From assembly GCA_016720065.1 (NCBI GenBank), contig JADJXY010000002.1, positions 2,741,001 to 2,805,000 of the forward strand: 64,000 bases of DNA, written 5' to 3'. Numbering within the stretch: the first letter of the stretch is position 1; every line of letters starts with the position of its first letter. Under the pieces are notes generated by a model. It worked only from the letters and a program-made list of their open reading frames with translations, made no database searches and was not told where the DNA came from. Source of the DNA: Betaproteobacteria bacterium (GTDB taxonomy: Bacteria; Pseudomonadota; Gammaproteobacteria; Burkholderiales; Rhodocyclaceae). Both the position numbers and the translations under genes were made by a program. This document shows, in pieces, positions 55,351 through 63,311 of this stretch.

Positions 55351-56514
55351 ATGGCCTTCGATTTCAAGCGTTTCGCGCTGCACTACCTGATCGCCGACAC
55401 GCCGCCCCTGGCCGCGGCGGAGCGGCGCAAGGCGGCCCTCGGAGCCCTGCTCGGCATGGCCGTGGCGGCGGGTCTCATCGCTGCGGCGCCGGCGGGCAGC
55501 CTGTGGCTGGTGGCCGCCGTGGGGGCCACATCGATCATCCTCTTCGCCCTGCCCCACAGCCCCCTGGCGCAACCCTGGTCCATCTTCGGCGGCTATCTGG
55601 GGGCGACGGTGTGCGCCCTGGGCGCAGCCGCCCTGCTTCCCTGGCCCCCCGCGGCGGCGGCCCTCGCCCTGGGCGCCACGGTCCTCTTCATGACCCGTTA
55701 CAAGTGCCTGCACCCCCCGGGGGGCGCTCTGGTGCTGCTCATCGTCGCCGAGGGGGCTCCCACGCTGCTGCGGGCCGGGCAGATCATGGCCGTCGTGCTG
55801 GGCAACGCCGTGGCCACCCTGGTGGCGGCCCTGCTCATCAACAATCTTCTCCTCGGCCGCCGCTACCCCAAGTGCCGCACCGACCCCCCCGCCAGCCCCC
55901 ACCGCACCCGGGACGGCGCCCCCACCGAGCGCACCGGCCTCTCCCACGCCGACCTGGACCACGCGGTGCGCGCCCTGGGCACCTTCGTCGACATCCAGGA
56001 GCAGCAACTGGTCGATATCTACACCCTGGCCGTGAACAACGCCTTCGAGCGCCACCTGGGCGTTTCCTGCGGCGACATCATGGCCCGCGACGTGGTCACG
56101 GTGGAATTCGGCACCGACCTGGAGGAAGCCTGGAATCTCCTGCGTCGCCACAAGATCAAGGCCCTGCCGGTGGTGGACGGCTTTCGCCGTGTGGTGGGTA
56201 TCGTGACTGTCGCCGACTACCAGCGCCAGCTCGACGACACCACGGCCGCCGGCCTCGCCGCCCGGCTGCAGGGCCTCCTGCGCCGCACCCCGGGCGAGAA
56301 GTCGGAGAAAGCCGAGGTGGTGGGGCAGATCATGACCGGCGAGGTCTACACGGCCAGCATCTCCACGCCTGTGGCCGAACTGGTGCAGCAATTGTCCGAC
56401 AAGGGGCTGCACCACATTCCGGTGGTGGATGACAAAAAGAAGCTGGTGGGCATGGTCACCCAGTCCGACCTCATCGCCGCCCTCTACCGGCGCGTGGCGC
56501 TGGCCTCGGCCTGA
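55351..56514 (+). CDS. HPP family membrane protein with two CBS domains
   Basis: 387-aa protein. Residues about 20-165 form the HPP membrane domain with four to five helices and the diagnostic KCLHPPGGALVLL. After a basic linker, residues about 245-385 hold a CBS pair (SCGDIMARDVVTVEFGTDLEEAWNLL and VGQIMTGEVYTASISTPVAELVQQLSDKGLHHIPVVD) that senses adenine nucleotides in other proteins. Some plant and cyanobacterial HPP proteins move nitrite; whether this one does is unknown. Confidence 0.88.
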   Translation: MAFDFKRFALHYLIADTPPLAAAERRKAALGALLGMAVAAGLIAAAPAGSLWLVAAVGATSIILFALPHSPLAQPWSIFGGYLGATVCALGAAALLPWPPAAAALALGATVLFMTRYKCLHPPGGALVLLIVAEGAPTLLRAGQIMAVVLGNAVATLVAALLINNLLLGRRYPKCRTDPPASPHRTRDGAPTERTGLSHADLDHAVRALGTFVDIQEQQLVDIYTLAVNNAFERHLGVSCGDIMARDVVTVEFGTDLEEAWNLLRRHKIKALPVVDGFRRVVGIVTVADYQRQLDDTTAAGLAARLQGLLRRTPGEKSEKAEVVGQIMTGEVYTASISTPVAELVQQLSDKGLHHIPVVDDKKKLVGMVTQSDLIAALYRRVALASA

Positions 56515-56532
56515 GCTACGGCTGCGCGGCCG

Positions 56533-58641
56533 CTACGAAAAGCGCTGGGCGGTCAGCAGGAGGCGTTGGGCTTCCCGGCTCATGTCTTCGGCGGCTTCCG
56601 AGGCGGCCTGCACCTGCGTGAGGTTGGACTGGATTGCACCCGCCACCTTTTCCACCTGCTGGGCGATTTCCTCGCTGGCCGCCCGCTGTTCGGTCATGGC
56701 CAGGGTGATGTCCGAAACCGCCTCTTCGACCTTCTGGGCGCTCTGACGCATTTCCTGGATGGCCTGCCGGGCGGTGGCGGCCAGGGTCAAGCCCTGTTCC
56801 ACCCGGGAAATGCCTTCGTCCATGCGGCGGGACGACTCGCCCAGCCCGCTTCTGAGGTCGCCGACGATGCGGGTGATTTCCACCGTCGATTTGGCGGTGC
56901 GTTCGGCGAGCTTGCGCACTTCGTCGGCGACGACGGCAAAGCCCCGGCCGGATTCCCCGGCCCGGGCCGCTTCGATGGCGGCGTTCAGGGCCAGGAGATT
57001 GGTTTGGTCGGCGATGTCGTGGATCACTGCGACGACGTTGTCGATTTCCTGGGAGCGCCCCGCCAGGGCATTGAGGTTTACCGAGGATTCCTTGGCGACG
57101 GCGGCGATCGAACTCATGGCTTCGAGGGCGCTGCCCACCACCGTTGCCCCGTCGTTGGCCAGCTTTTCGGATTGGACCGAGGTGTCGCGCACGGCGGAGG
57201 CGCGAACGGCGACCTGGGCGATGCTCACCGACAGTTCCTCGATGCCCGCGGCAATGCTGCTTGCGGCGGCCGACTGCCGTTCGGATTCCTCCTGGACCTG
57301 CTTGGCGGCGACGAAGGTCTTGATCGAACGGTCGCGGATGTTCTCGGCGCTCTGGCGCAGATTGACCATGGTCTGGCGCACCCGGTTGCGCATGCGCGCC
57401 AGGGTGGCGGCGATGCTGCTGTTATCGGCGGCGTCCCGCCGGACCGAGATGCCCAGATTGCCGGCGCCGATGTGGTTGACGACTTCCCGCAGGTATTCGG
57501 CTTCGCCGCCCAGGGCCCGATTGAGCACCCGGGCGATGCCGAGGCTGATGAGGATGGCGACGATCAAGCCGGCGCCGCAGGCTGCGGCCAGTCGCAGCAA
57601 GCTGGTGCGGAGGGTCTCCGCGGCCTCCCGCTCCACGTCTGCCGTAGCCTTGGTCGACGCTTCGACCAGCTTGTCCACCGCGGCCCGATGGCGTTTGAAG
57701 AGGACGGCCATCTCGGCCTTGAGGGCCTTCAGGTCGCCGTTGCGCTCACGCACCGCAGGCAGCCACTTCTCATCGCGGAAGGCGAGGAAAGCCTTGCCGG
57801 CCGGGACCACTTCGCCAACCAGCAGGGCCTTGAGGGCTGGGTCGCGCAGCGTGTCGTTCCAGTATTGGTGTCGCTCCTCGAAGGCCGCCGCCAGCGCCCG
57901 CGAACTTTCTTGCAGACGGCCGAGTTCGGTGGCGTCGGCATCTTCCATTTCCAGGGCCGTCGACCAGGACTCCAGGAGGTATTGCGGCGGCGGCAGGATG
58001 TCGGCCAGGAGATCCTTGTTGGCGACGACGGCCTGGTAGATCGGTCCGCCGACCTTCACGCTGTCGAGGGTGGAAAAAGTGAACAGGGCGGTGAAGAGAA
58101 AGACGGCGACGAAGGCCCCGATGCTGACGAAGCTCTGTTTGAACAGCGTCAGGCCGCTGAAGGGCAGGGCGACCCAGCGCGACCAGGGGGTATTGCGCAC
58201 CGCCCGCCCGCGGTGAATGAAGTGGCGCTTTCTGCCGGCCTTGATCTCGGCGTAAATCGCCGTGGCTGCGGCGACCTCCTCCCGGGAGGGCAGGGTCCGC
58301 GCCGAGGTGTAGCCCTCGGCGCGGCCATTGACCATGATCGGCGCCACATGGGCCTTGACCCAGTAGTAGTCGCCGTTCTTGCAACGGTTCTTGACCAGTC
58401 CCACCCAGGGAAGGCCGCTCGCCAAGGTGCGCCAGAGGTCGGCGAAGGCCTCGGGCGGCATGTCGGGATGGCGTACCAGATTGTGGTTCTTGCCGATCAG
58501 CTCGTCCCGCGAGAAGCCGCTGATACGGCAAAAATCCTCGTTGGCGTCGGTGATGATGCCCTTGGCGTCGGTGCGGGTGACGATGGAATCGTCTACCGCG
58601 AGCAGCAATTCGTTGGCAGTGACGGGAAGATTGACTTTCAT
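56533..58641 (-). CDS. PAS-domain methyl-accepting chemoreceptor (Aer-like)
   Basis: 702-aa receptor. Residues about 10-120 form a PAS domain of the Aer type (VTRTDAKGIITDANEDFCRISGFSRDELIGKNHNLVRHPDMPPEAF). Two hydrophobic segments near residues 165-195 and 400-420 flank a helical sensing region of about 200 residues. A HAMP-like region and a long signalling domain follow, with the hairpin tip VAVIHDIADQTNLLALNAAIEAARAGESGRGFAVVADEVRKLAERT given here in parts: IADQTNLLALNAAIEA and GRGFAVVADEVRKLA. It probably senses redox or energy state. The ATG at 58641 is the family start. Confidence 0.91.
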   Translation of the reverse strand: MKVNLPVTANELLLAVDDSIVTRTDAKGIITDANEDFCRISGFSRDELIGKNHNLVRHPDMPPEAFADLWRTLASGLPWVGLVKNRCKNGDYYWVKAHVAPIMVNGRAEGYTSARTLPSREEVAAATAIYAEIKAGRKRHFIHRGRAVRNTPWSRWVALPFSGLTLFKQSFVSIGAFVAVFLFTALFTFSTLDSVKVGGPIYQAVVANKDLLADILPPPQYLLESWSTALEMEDADATELGRLQESSRALAAAFEERHQYWNDTLRDPALKALLVGEVVPAGKAFLAFRDEKWLPAVRERNGDLKALKAEMAVLFKRHRAAVDKLVEASTKATADVEREAAETLRTSLLRLAAACGAGLIVAILISLGIARVLNRALGGEAEYLREVVNHIGAGNLGISVRRDAADNSSIAATLARMRNRVRQTMVNLRQSAENIRDRSIKTFVAAKQVQEESERQSAAASSIAAGIEELSVSIAQVAVRASAVRDTSVQSEKLANDGATVVGSALEAMSSIAAVAKESSVNLNALAGRSQEIDNVVAVIHDIADQTNLLALNAAIEAARAGESGRGFAVVADEVRKLAERTAKSTVEITRIVGDLRSGLGESSRRMDEGISRVEQGLTLAATARQAIQEMRQSAQKVEEAVSDITLAMTEQRAASEEIAQQVEKVAGAIQSNLTQVQAASEAAEDMSREAQRLLLTAQRFS

Positions 58642-58714
58642 GGGCCCTGGATGCGAAGAGGTTCTTTGAACAACGGCGAAAGGCGCTACAACTTTAGGCG
58701 TAGTCGCGGGAAAC

Positions 58715-58930
58715 TCAAAGGGCCACCCGCGCCCCGCAGGAAACCTCGCCCCCTTGCCCTGCCACCGGCGAAGGCCTATGCGCGTCCGCTCCGGCCTTCC
58801 GCACATCGCAGGCCACCCCTCGCAGGGCGTTGCTTCCCGACACCGGATCGAAGGTTTCGCCGTCCATGCAGGCGTTGTAGTCGACCGGCACCGCCACATC
58901 CCGCCAGCCGTAGCGGGCCCATGCCGTGCC
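58715..58930 (-). pseudogene. Possible 3' remnant of an oxidoreductase-like gene
   Basis: On the minus strand the frame ending at 58715 reads GTAWARYGWRDVAVPVDYN then CMDGETFDPVSGSNALRGV and continues to the stop. The DPVSG...LRGV...V pattern recalls the C-terminal tail of molybdopterin oxidoreductases, but this is uncertain. No upstream part of such a gene is seen; the frame dissolves into proline-rich text near 58950. The stretch 58642-58997, the only gap over 300 bp, otherwise contains nothing I recognise. Confidence 0.35.
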
Positions 58931-58997
58931 GGCGGCGAGGCAAAGACGATGCGGGTGTCCGGCCGGCCTCCCCTGGGGGCAGGGCCAAGGCGGGCGG

Positions 58998-59351
58998 TCA
59001 GCCTGGCTTCTTCCCGGCCACCGATTTCCGCCCCCGCAAGGCGGCGGCGAAGCCCAGGCGGGCCAGCGCCAGGAGGTCGGTGCGGTCGTCCAGAGCCTCG
59101 GGCGGGACGGCGTGGTAGGCGATGGTGATGGTCTTGCCCTGGCGCGTGTAGAGGAAGGGCGGCATGGCGCGCTTTTCGTATTCGCCGCGGTTTTCGGCGT
59201 CGGCCTTGACGTAGAGGGTGTCGTCGGCGATGAGGGCGAACATGAGGCCCTCCCGGTAGAGGCCGTAGCCGCCGAACATGCGCCGGGCGCTGACGGCCCC
59301 CAGGGGCTCCAGCAATTCGACGACGTAGGCGGCGAATTCCCGGCTGGCCAT
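58998..59351 (-). CDS. TfoX/Sxy N-terminal domain protein
   Basis: 117-aa protein matching the TfoX N-terminal domain: VVELLEPLGAVSARRMFGGYGLYREGLMFALIADDTLYVKADAEN and ERRAMPPFLYT-type text. The DNA-competence regulator TfoX has a second C-terminal domain that is absent here. Single-domain members are common and of unknown role. A basic tail (GRKSVAGKKPG) follows. It is 2 bp after ruvB, so it is likely part of the ruv operon. Confidence 0.87.
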   Translation of the reverse strand: MASREFAAYVVELLEPLGAVSARRMFGGYGLYREGLMFALIADDTLYVKADAENRGEYEKRAMPPFLYTRQGKTITIAYHAVPPEALDDRTDLLALARLGFAAALRGRKSVAGKKPG

Positions 59352-59353
59352 GG

Positions 59354-60436
59354 CTATTCTTCCGAAAGCAGGTCGCGCACCAGGTTGCTGTTGGGTTCGG
59401 CCAGGCCCAGGTGGCGGTAAATGGCCGGGGTGGCGATGCGCCCGCGCAGGGTGCGCTGCAGGTAGCCCTGCTGGATGAGGTAGGGCTCCAGCACGTCCTC
59501 GATGGTGTCGCGGGCTTCGCCGATGGCGGCGGCGAGGTTGTCCACGCCCACCGGGCCGCCGCCGAACTTGTCGATCACCGCGCTCAAGAGCTTCCTGTCC
59601 ATGATGTCCAGCCCGGCCGGGTCCACGTCGAGCATGGCCAGCGCCGCGTCGGCGACGGGGCGGGTGATGGCGCCGTCGGCCTTCACTTCGGCGTAGTCGC
59701 GCACCCGGCGCAGGAGGCGGTTGGCGATGCGGGGGGTGCCGCGGGAACGCTTGGCGATTTCCAGGGCGCCGTCCGGGTCGATGGGGGCGTTCAAAAGGCT
59801 TGCCGAGCGGCTGACGATGCTCTGCAATTCCGCCGCCGTGTAGAACTCCAGGCGGGCGACGATGCCGAAGCGGTCGCGCAGGGGGTTGGTCAGCATGCCG
59901 GCCCGGGTGGTGGCACCGACCAGGGTGAAGGGCGGCAGGTCGAGCTTGACCGAGCGGGCGGCGGGGCCTTCGCCGATCATGATGTCGATCTGGAAGTCTT
60001 CCAGCGCCGGGTAGAGGATTTCCTCCACCACCGGGGAGAGACGGTGGATTTCGTCGATGAAGAGGACGTCGTGGGGTTCCAGGTTGGTGAGGATGGCGGC
60101 GAGATCGCCGGCCCGCTCCAGCACCGGCCCCGAGGTCTGGCGCAGGTTCACGCCCATTTCGTGGGCGACGATGTGGGCCAGGGTCGTCTTGCCCAGGCCG
60201 GGGGGGCCGAAAAGCAGGACGTGGTCGAGGGAGTCGCCCCGTTTCCGGGCCGCCTGGATGAAGATTTCCAGTTGCTCGCGAATCTTGGTCTGGCCGGTGT
60301 AGTCGGCCAGGCGCTTGGGCCGGAGCGCCCGCTCCAGGGCTTCTTCCTGGGCGGATTTGGATTGGGGCGCGATGAGGCGGTCGGCGCCCCGCAGGGCGTC
60401 CCCTTGGGGGGCGGCAAGTTTGTCGGTTTCAATCAT
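59354..60436 (-). CDS. ruvB: Holliday junction helicase RuvB
   Basis: 360-aa AAA+ motor that drives branch migration with RuvA. Walker A GPPGLGKT (77-84), Walker B with LFIDEIHRLSP, sensor VGATTRAGMLTNPLRDRFG, and the winged-helix end QGYLQRTLRGRIATPAIYRHLG. The ATG at 60436 overlaps the stop of the permease gene by 4 bp; reading frames further upstream fall inside the permease gene. RuvA and RuvC are upstream in the same run. Confidence 0.97.
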   Translation of the reverse strand: MIETDKLAAPQGDALRGADRLIAPQSKSAQEEALERALRPKRLADYTGQTKIREQLEIFIQAARKRGDSLDHVLLFGPPGLGKTTLAHIVAHEMGVNLRQTSGPVLERAGDLAAILTNLEPHDVLFIDEIHRLSPVVEEILYPALEDFQIDIMIGEGPAARSVKLDLPPFTLVGATTRAGMLTNPLRDRFGIVARLEFYTAAELQSIVSRSASLLNAPIDPDGALEIAKRSRGTPRIANRLLRRVRDYAEVKADGAITRPVADAALAMLDVDPAGLDIMDRKLLSAVIDKFGGGPVGVDNLAAAIGEARDTIEDVLEPYLIQQGYLQRTLRGRIATPAIYRHLGLAEPNSNLVRDLLSEE

Positions 60437-61494
60437 GCCGGCGTTTCTTCCCGCGTCCACGCGGCGATCAGGGCGTGGCCCAGGGCCAGCAGCACCGGCC
60501 CGAGGAAGATGCCGATGAAGCCGAAGACCATCACCCCGCCCAGGACGCCCAGGGCAATGAGGGCGATGGAAATGCCGGCGCCGCGGGAGATGAGAATGGG
60601 CTTGACGAAATTGTCGATGCTGCTGATGACCAGGACACCCCAGGCCACCATGAAGATGGCCCAGCCGGTCTGGCCGGAATCGTAGAGCCACCACGCGGCA
60701 CCGCCCCACAGCAGCACGGGGCCGGCGGGGATGAGGGAAAGGAAGAAGGTGGCGAAGCCCAGGAGGACCGCCGCCGGCACCCCGGCGATGAGGAAGCCGA
60801 TGAGCGCCACCACCCCCTGGGCCGCCGCCGTGCCCACCAGCCCGAGCATGACGCCGATGACGGTGCCCCGGGCCAGTTCGAGCATCCTGCCCCCCAGTTC
60901 GCCCCCCAGCTTGCGGGCGGCGGTGGACAAGGCCTGGCCGATGGCCTCGCCGTCGCGGTAGAGGAAGAAGACGATGAACAGCACCAGGGAGAGTTGCAGC
61001 AGCCCGTTGGCGACCACCCCGCCCAGGGAGAGCGCCAGGCTGCGGGCCGGCTCCAGGAGCGGGCGCAGCAGCTTGTTGAGTTCCTCGCGGCTGCTTGCCG
61101 CCTTGCGCCAGCGCTCGTCCAGGTCTCCGCCAACCACGGGAATCTTCTTCACGAAGGCGGGCGGCTCGGCAGGCAGGCCCTGCTCGATGTAAGGACGGCT
61201 CTGGGCGACCAGGGTCTCCACGCCATCGACAAGACCGCCGGAGAGAAAGATCATGGGCACCAGAAGGACGACGATCAGGCCCAGGGTCATCACCGTCGCC
61301 GCCCGGCCGCTGCGGCCCTTGAGGCGGGGGAGCACCTGCCGCGCATAGAAGGGCCAGGTGCAGATCCATAGCACCAGGGCAAAGAGCACCGCGCCGATGA
61401 AGGGCCACAGCACCGCGATACAGCCGGCGATGAGGAAGCCGATGAGGGCCAGGCGGGCCAGCCGGGTAGGGGAGGGATCGGGCACGGAGGTCAT
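60433..61494 (-). CDS. AI-2E family transporter (PerM-like)
   Basis: 353-aa protein with about seven to eight transmembrane helices, of the AI-2E/PerM family. It carries LALIGFLIAGCIAVLWPFIGAVLFALVLWICTWPFY at the start, a hydrophilic loop (about 85-150), and GFATFFLSLIPAGPVLLWGGAAWWL and SSIDNFVKPILISRGAGISIALIALG toward the end. Family members export varied molecules or ions. It lies between ruvA and ruvB with 4-bp overlaps on both sides, so it is co-translated with the repair genes. Confidence 0.92.
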   Translation of the reverse strand: MTSVPDPSPTRLARLALIGFLIAGCIAVLWPFIGAVLFALVLWICTWPFYARQVLPRLKGRSGRAATVMTLGLIVVLLVPMIFLSGGLVDGVETLVAQSRPYIEQGLPAEPPAFVKKIPVVGGDLDERWRKAASSREELNKLLRPLLEPARSLALSLGGVVANGLLQLSLVLFIVFFLYRDGEAIGQALSTAARKLGGELGGRMLELARGTVIGVMLGLVGTAAAQGVVALIGFLIAGVPAAVLLGFATFFLSLIPAGPVLLWGGAAWWLYDSGQTGWAIFMVAWGVLVISSIDNFVKPILISRGAGISIALIALGVLGGVMVFGFIGIFLGPVLLALGHALIAAWTREETPA

Positions 61495-62066
61495 AGTTTG
61501 GAAAATCCCTTGAGGGCCTGCCGGATGCCGTCGGAGGTGCTGACGCCGGCGGGCAGGGATTTGAGGGCGTTGGCAGCTTCCCGCTCGTTGTAGCCCAGGG
61601 CGATGAGGGCGTTGAGGATGTCCTGGCTGCTGTCGTCGGCGGCGGGCAGCGCGGCGGACGTGGTTTCGGCCAGCTTGCCCTTCAATTCCAGCAGCAGGCG
61701 CTCGGCGGTCTTCTTGCCGATGCCGGGAATCTTGGTCAGGCGCCCGATTTCCTGGCGCGCCACCGCCGCCGCCAGATCGGCCACCGATAGACCGGAGAGC
61801 ACGGAAAGCGCCGTGCGGGCGCCGATACCGGAAATCTTGAGCAACTGGCGGAAGGCGAAGCGCTCGGCTTCGCTGAGGAAGCCGTAGAGAAAATGCCCGT
61901 CCTCGCGTACTACGAAGTGGGTGAGGAGCGTGAGCTTCTCGCCGGCGGCGGGGAGGTTGTAGAAGGTGCTCATGGGCACGTCCAGTTCGTAGCCGACGCC
62001 ATGCACGTCGAGCACGATCTGGGGTGGGTTCTTTTCGGCCAGGAGGCCGGTGAGTCGGGTAATCAT
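61491..62066 (-). CDS. ruvA: Holliday junction DNA-binding protein RuvA
   Basis: 191-aa RuvA: domain I (start MITRLTGLLAEKNPPQIVLDVHGVGYELDVPM in two blocks), tandem helix-hairpin-helix motifs in domain II (LKISGIGARTALSVLSGL and LTKIPGIGKKTAERLLLEL), a flexible linker, and the C-terminal domain III that contacts RuvB (LIALGYNEREAANALKSL). AGGAT lies ahead of the ATG. It overlaps the permease gene by 4 bp. Confidence 0.96.
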   Translation of the reverse strand: MITRLTGLLAEKNPPQIVLDVHGVGYELDVPMSTFYNLPAAGEKLTLLTHFVVREDGHFLYGFLSEAERFAFRQLLKISGIGARTALSVLSGLSVADLAAAVARQEIGRLTKIPGIGKKTAERLLLELKGKLAETTSAALPAADDSSQDILNALIALGYNEREAANALKSLPAGVSTSDGIRQALKGFSKL

Positions 62067-62070
62067 CCCA

Positions 62071-62604
62071 TTATCCTATCAGGCGGCCGCCCCGCACGCG
62101 ATAGCCGGCGGTGGCCAAAGCGCCCAGACCCTGCCCACCGTGGGCGTGGCAGATGGCGCAGGCCAGGGCGTCGGCCGCATCCGCCGTCGGGGCGCCGGAC
62201 AGGGAAAGCAGCCTCACCACCATGTGCTGCACCTGCTCCTTGGCCGCCTTGCCGTGGCCGACCACCGCCTGCTTGACCTGGAGCGCCGTGTATTCCGCTA
62301 CCGGCAGGTCGGCATGGACCAGGGCCGACAGCGCGGCGCCGCGGGCCTGGCCGAGGAGGAGGGTGGATTGGGGATTGACGTTCACGAAGACATTCTCCAC
62401 CGCCGCCTGGGTCGGTGCGTAGGACCTCACGACCTCGCCAATGCCGGAAAAAATGGTCTTGATGCGCGCCGGGAGGGCATCGCGCTCCTGCGACCTGATG
62501 CAGCCGCTGGCCACATAGACGAGTTGATTGCCGTGCTTTTCGATGACGCCAAACCCGGTCACCCGCAGGCCGGGGTCAATGCCGAGGATGCGGGTCAGGC
62601 TCAT
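62071..62604 (-). CDS. ruvC: Holliday junction endonuclease RuvC
   Basis: 177-aa resolvase with catalytic acidic residues in GIDPGLRVTGFGV (first Asp near residue 9), VENVFVNVNPQSTLLLGQARG (Glu) and DAADALACAICHAH (Asp pair). It cuts Holliday junctions after branch migration by RuvAB. The ATG overlaps the stop of the PIN toxin gene (ATGA), which is unusual. It is first among the ruv genes. Confidence 0.96.
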   Translation of the reverse strand: MSLTRILGIDPGLRVTGFGVIEKHGNQLVYVASGCIRSQERDALPARIKTIFSGIGEVVRSYAPTQAAVENVFVNVNPQSTLLLGQARGAALSALVHADLPVAEYTALQVKQAVVGHGKAAKEQVQHMVVRLLSLSGAPTADAADALACAICHAHGGQGLGALATAGYRVRGGRLIG

Positions 62605-63005
62605 GCAGATCCGAGCCGGCTCATCCCGGAAAGACGAGCAGCCAAGGCGTCGAAGGTCCAGGTCGTCTTGGCCCCCAGACGCCTCTGGTGCGCTGCGATC
62701 AGGCAGTCGGCAAAGTCGGCAGTGCTTCCTTTCCAGGCGTACAGGGCTTCTTCCAGGCTTTCTTCAGCCTCGAAGGACAGTTCGCGGGACTCCAGGAGGT
62801 CGGCTAAGGCGCCGGCGACATCCGCCTTGTTGCGCCGGTAGCGGCTGCGCAGAACCCATTCCGTCTCAAGAACCACCGGCAGAGAGATCAGGATCGCCTC
62901 GCCGGAAGCGACGGCGCCAAGGATCAGATCGCGGGCGAGGGCAAACTGCACCGCATCGTCCCGGACCAGGTAGCGGACCAGGACGTTGGTATCGATGCCA
63001 ATCAT
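62601..63005 (-). CDS. VapC-like PIN-domain toxin
   Basis: 134-aa complete PIN-domain ribonuclease-type toxin. The first Asp is in GIDTNVLVRYL (Asp5), the Glu in VVLETEWVLRSRYRR, and a C-terminal Asp pair lies in TADFADCLIA, so the acidic centre looks intact. It is preceded by an AbrB-type antitoxin (4-bp overlap) and its stop overlaps the ruvC start. VapC toxins cleave tRNA or rRNA; the target is unknown. Confidence 0.88.
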   Translation of the reverse strand: MIGIDTNVLVRYLVRDDAVQFALARDLILGAVASGEAILISLPVVLETEWVLRSRYRRNKADVAGALADLLESRELSFEAEESLEEALYAWKGSTADFADCLIAAHQRRLGAKTTWTFDALAARLSGMSRLGSA

Positions 63006-63223
63006 CGCCAGGGGGTCATCTGCTCGACGGGCACGGCAGGCTCGCCTTCCCGATGGAGCGCGCCCGCTGCGTCGGCGAGACGGCGGTTCTTGACCCGCAT
63101 GATGACCGTGCCGTCCGGCAGGAGGGTAAAGGTCATCCTGTCGCCCGGCCTGATGCCGAGCTCATCGCGGATTCCCTTGGGGATGGTGGTCTGACCCTTG
63201 CTGGTCAAAGTCGTGTCGGACAC
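63002..63223 (-). CDS. AbrB-type antitoxin (VapB-like)
   Basis: 73-aa protein beginning SDTTLTSKGQTTIPKGIRDELGIRPGDRMTFTLL, the swapped-hairpin AbrB fold, with a C-terminal tail for toxin binding. I use GTG 63223, with AAGGAAAGCGAGG upstream; the frame beyond it is unrelated. It is first in the unit antitoxin-toxin-ruvC-ruvA-permease-ruvB-tfoX, so its autoregulation could affect the ruv genes. Confidence 0.87.
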   Translation of the reverse strand: MSDTTLTSKGQTTIPKGIRDELGIRPGDRMTFTLLPDGTVIMRVKNRRLADAAGALHREGEPAVPVEQMTPWR

Positions 63224-63238
63224 GGCGGCCTCGCTTTC

Positions 63239-63261
63239 CTTACAAATCTGATGATAGTAAG
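63239..63261 (-). promoter_or_regulatory. Dyad and -10-like box before the VapBC-like module
   Basis: CTTAC (63239-63243) and GTAAG (63257-63261) form a dyad spaced by 13 bp, 16 bp before the antitoxin start. On the minus strand a TACTAT -10-like box (63259-63254) overlaps it. Both are AT-rich in GC-rich surroundings and would fit an autoregulated promoter. The -35 box is not clear. Confidence 0.45.
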
Positions 63262-63311
63262 AATTGATCCCGGGGGCAAGCCCGCCAACCCCGGCCCCCC
63301 AACGCCGAGCC

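Noticed and set aside
56566..59118. 850-codon plus-strand open frame opposite the chemoreceptor
   Set aside because: Gly/Asp/His/Gln-rich shadow with no family similarity; the minus-strand chemoreceptor has all expected motifs.
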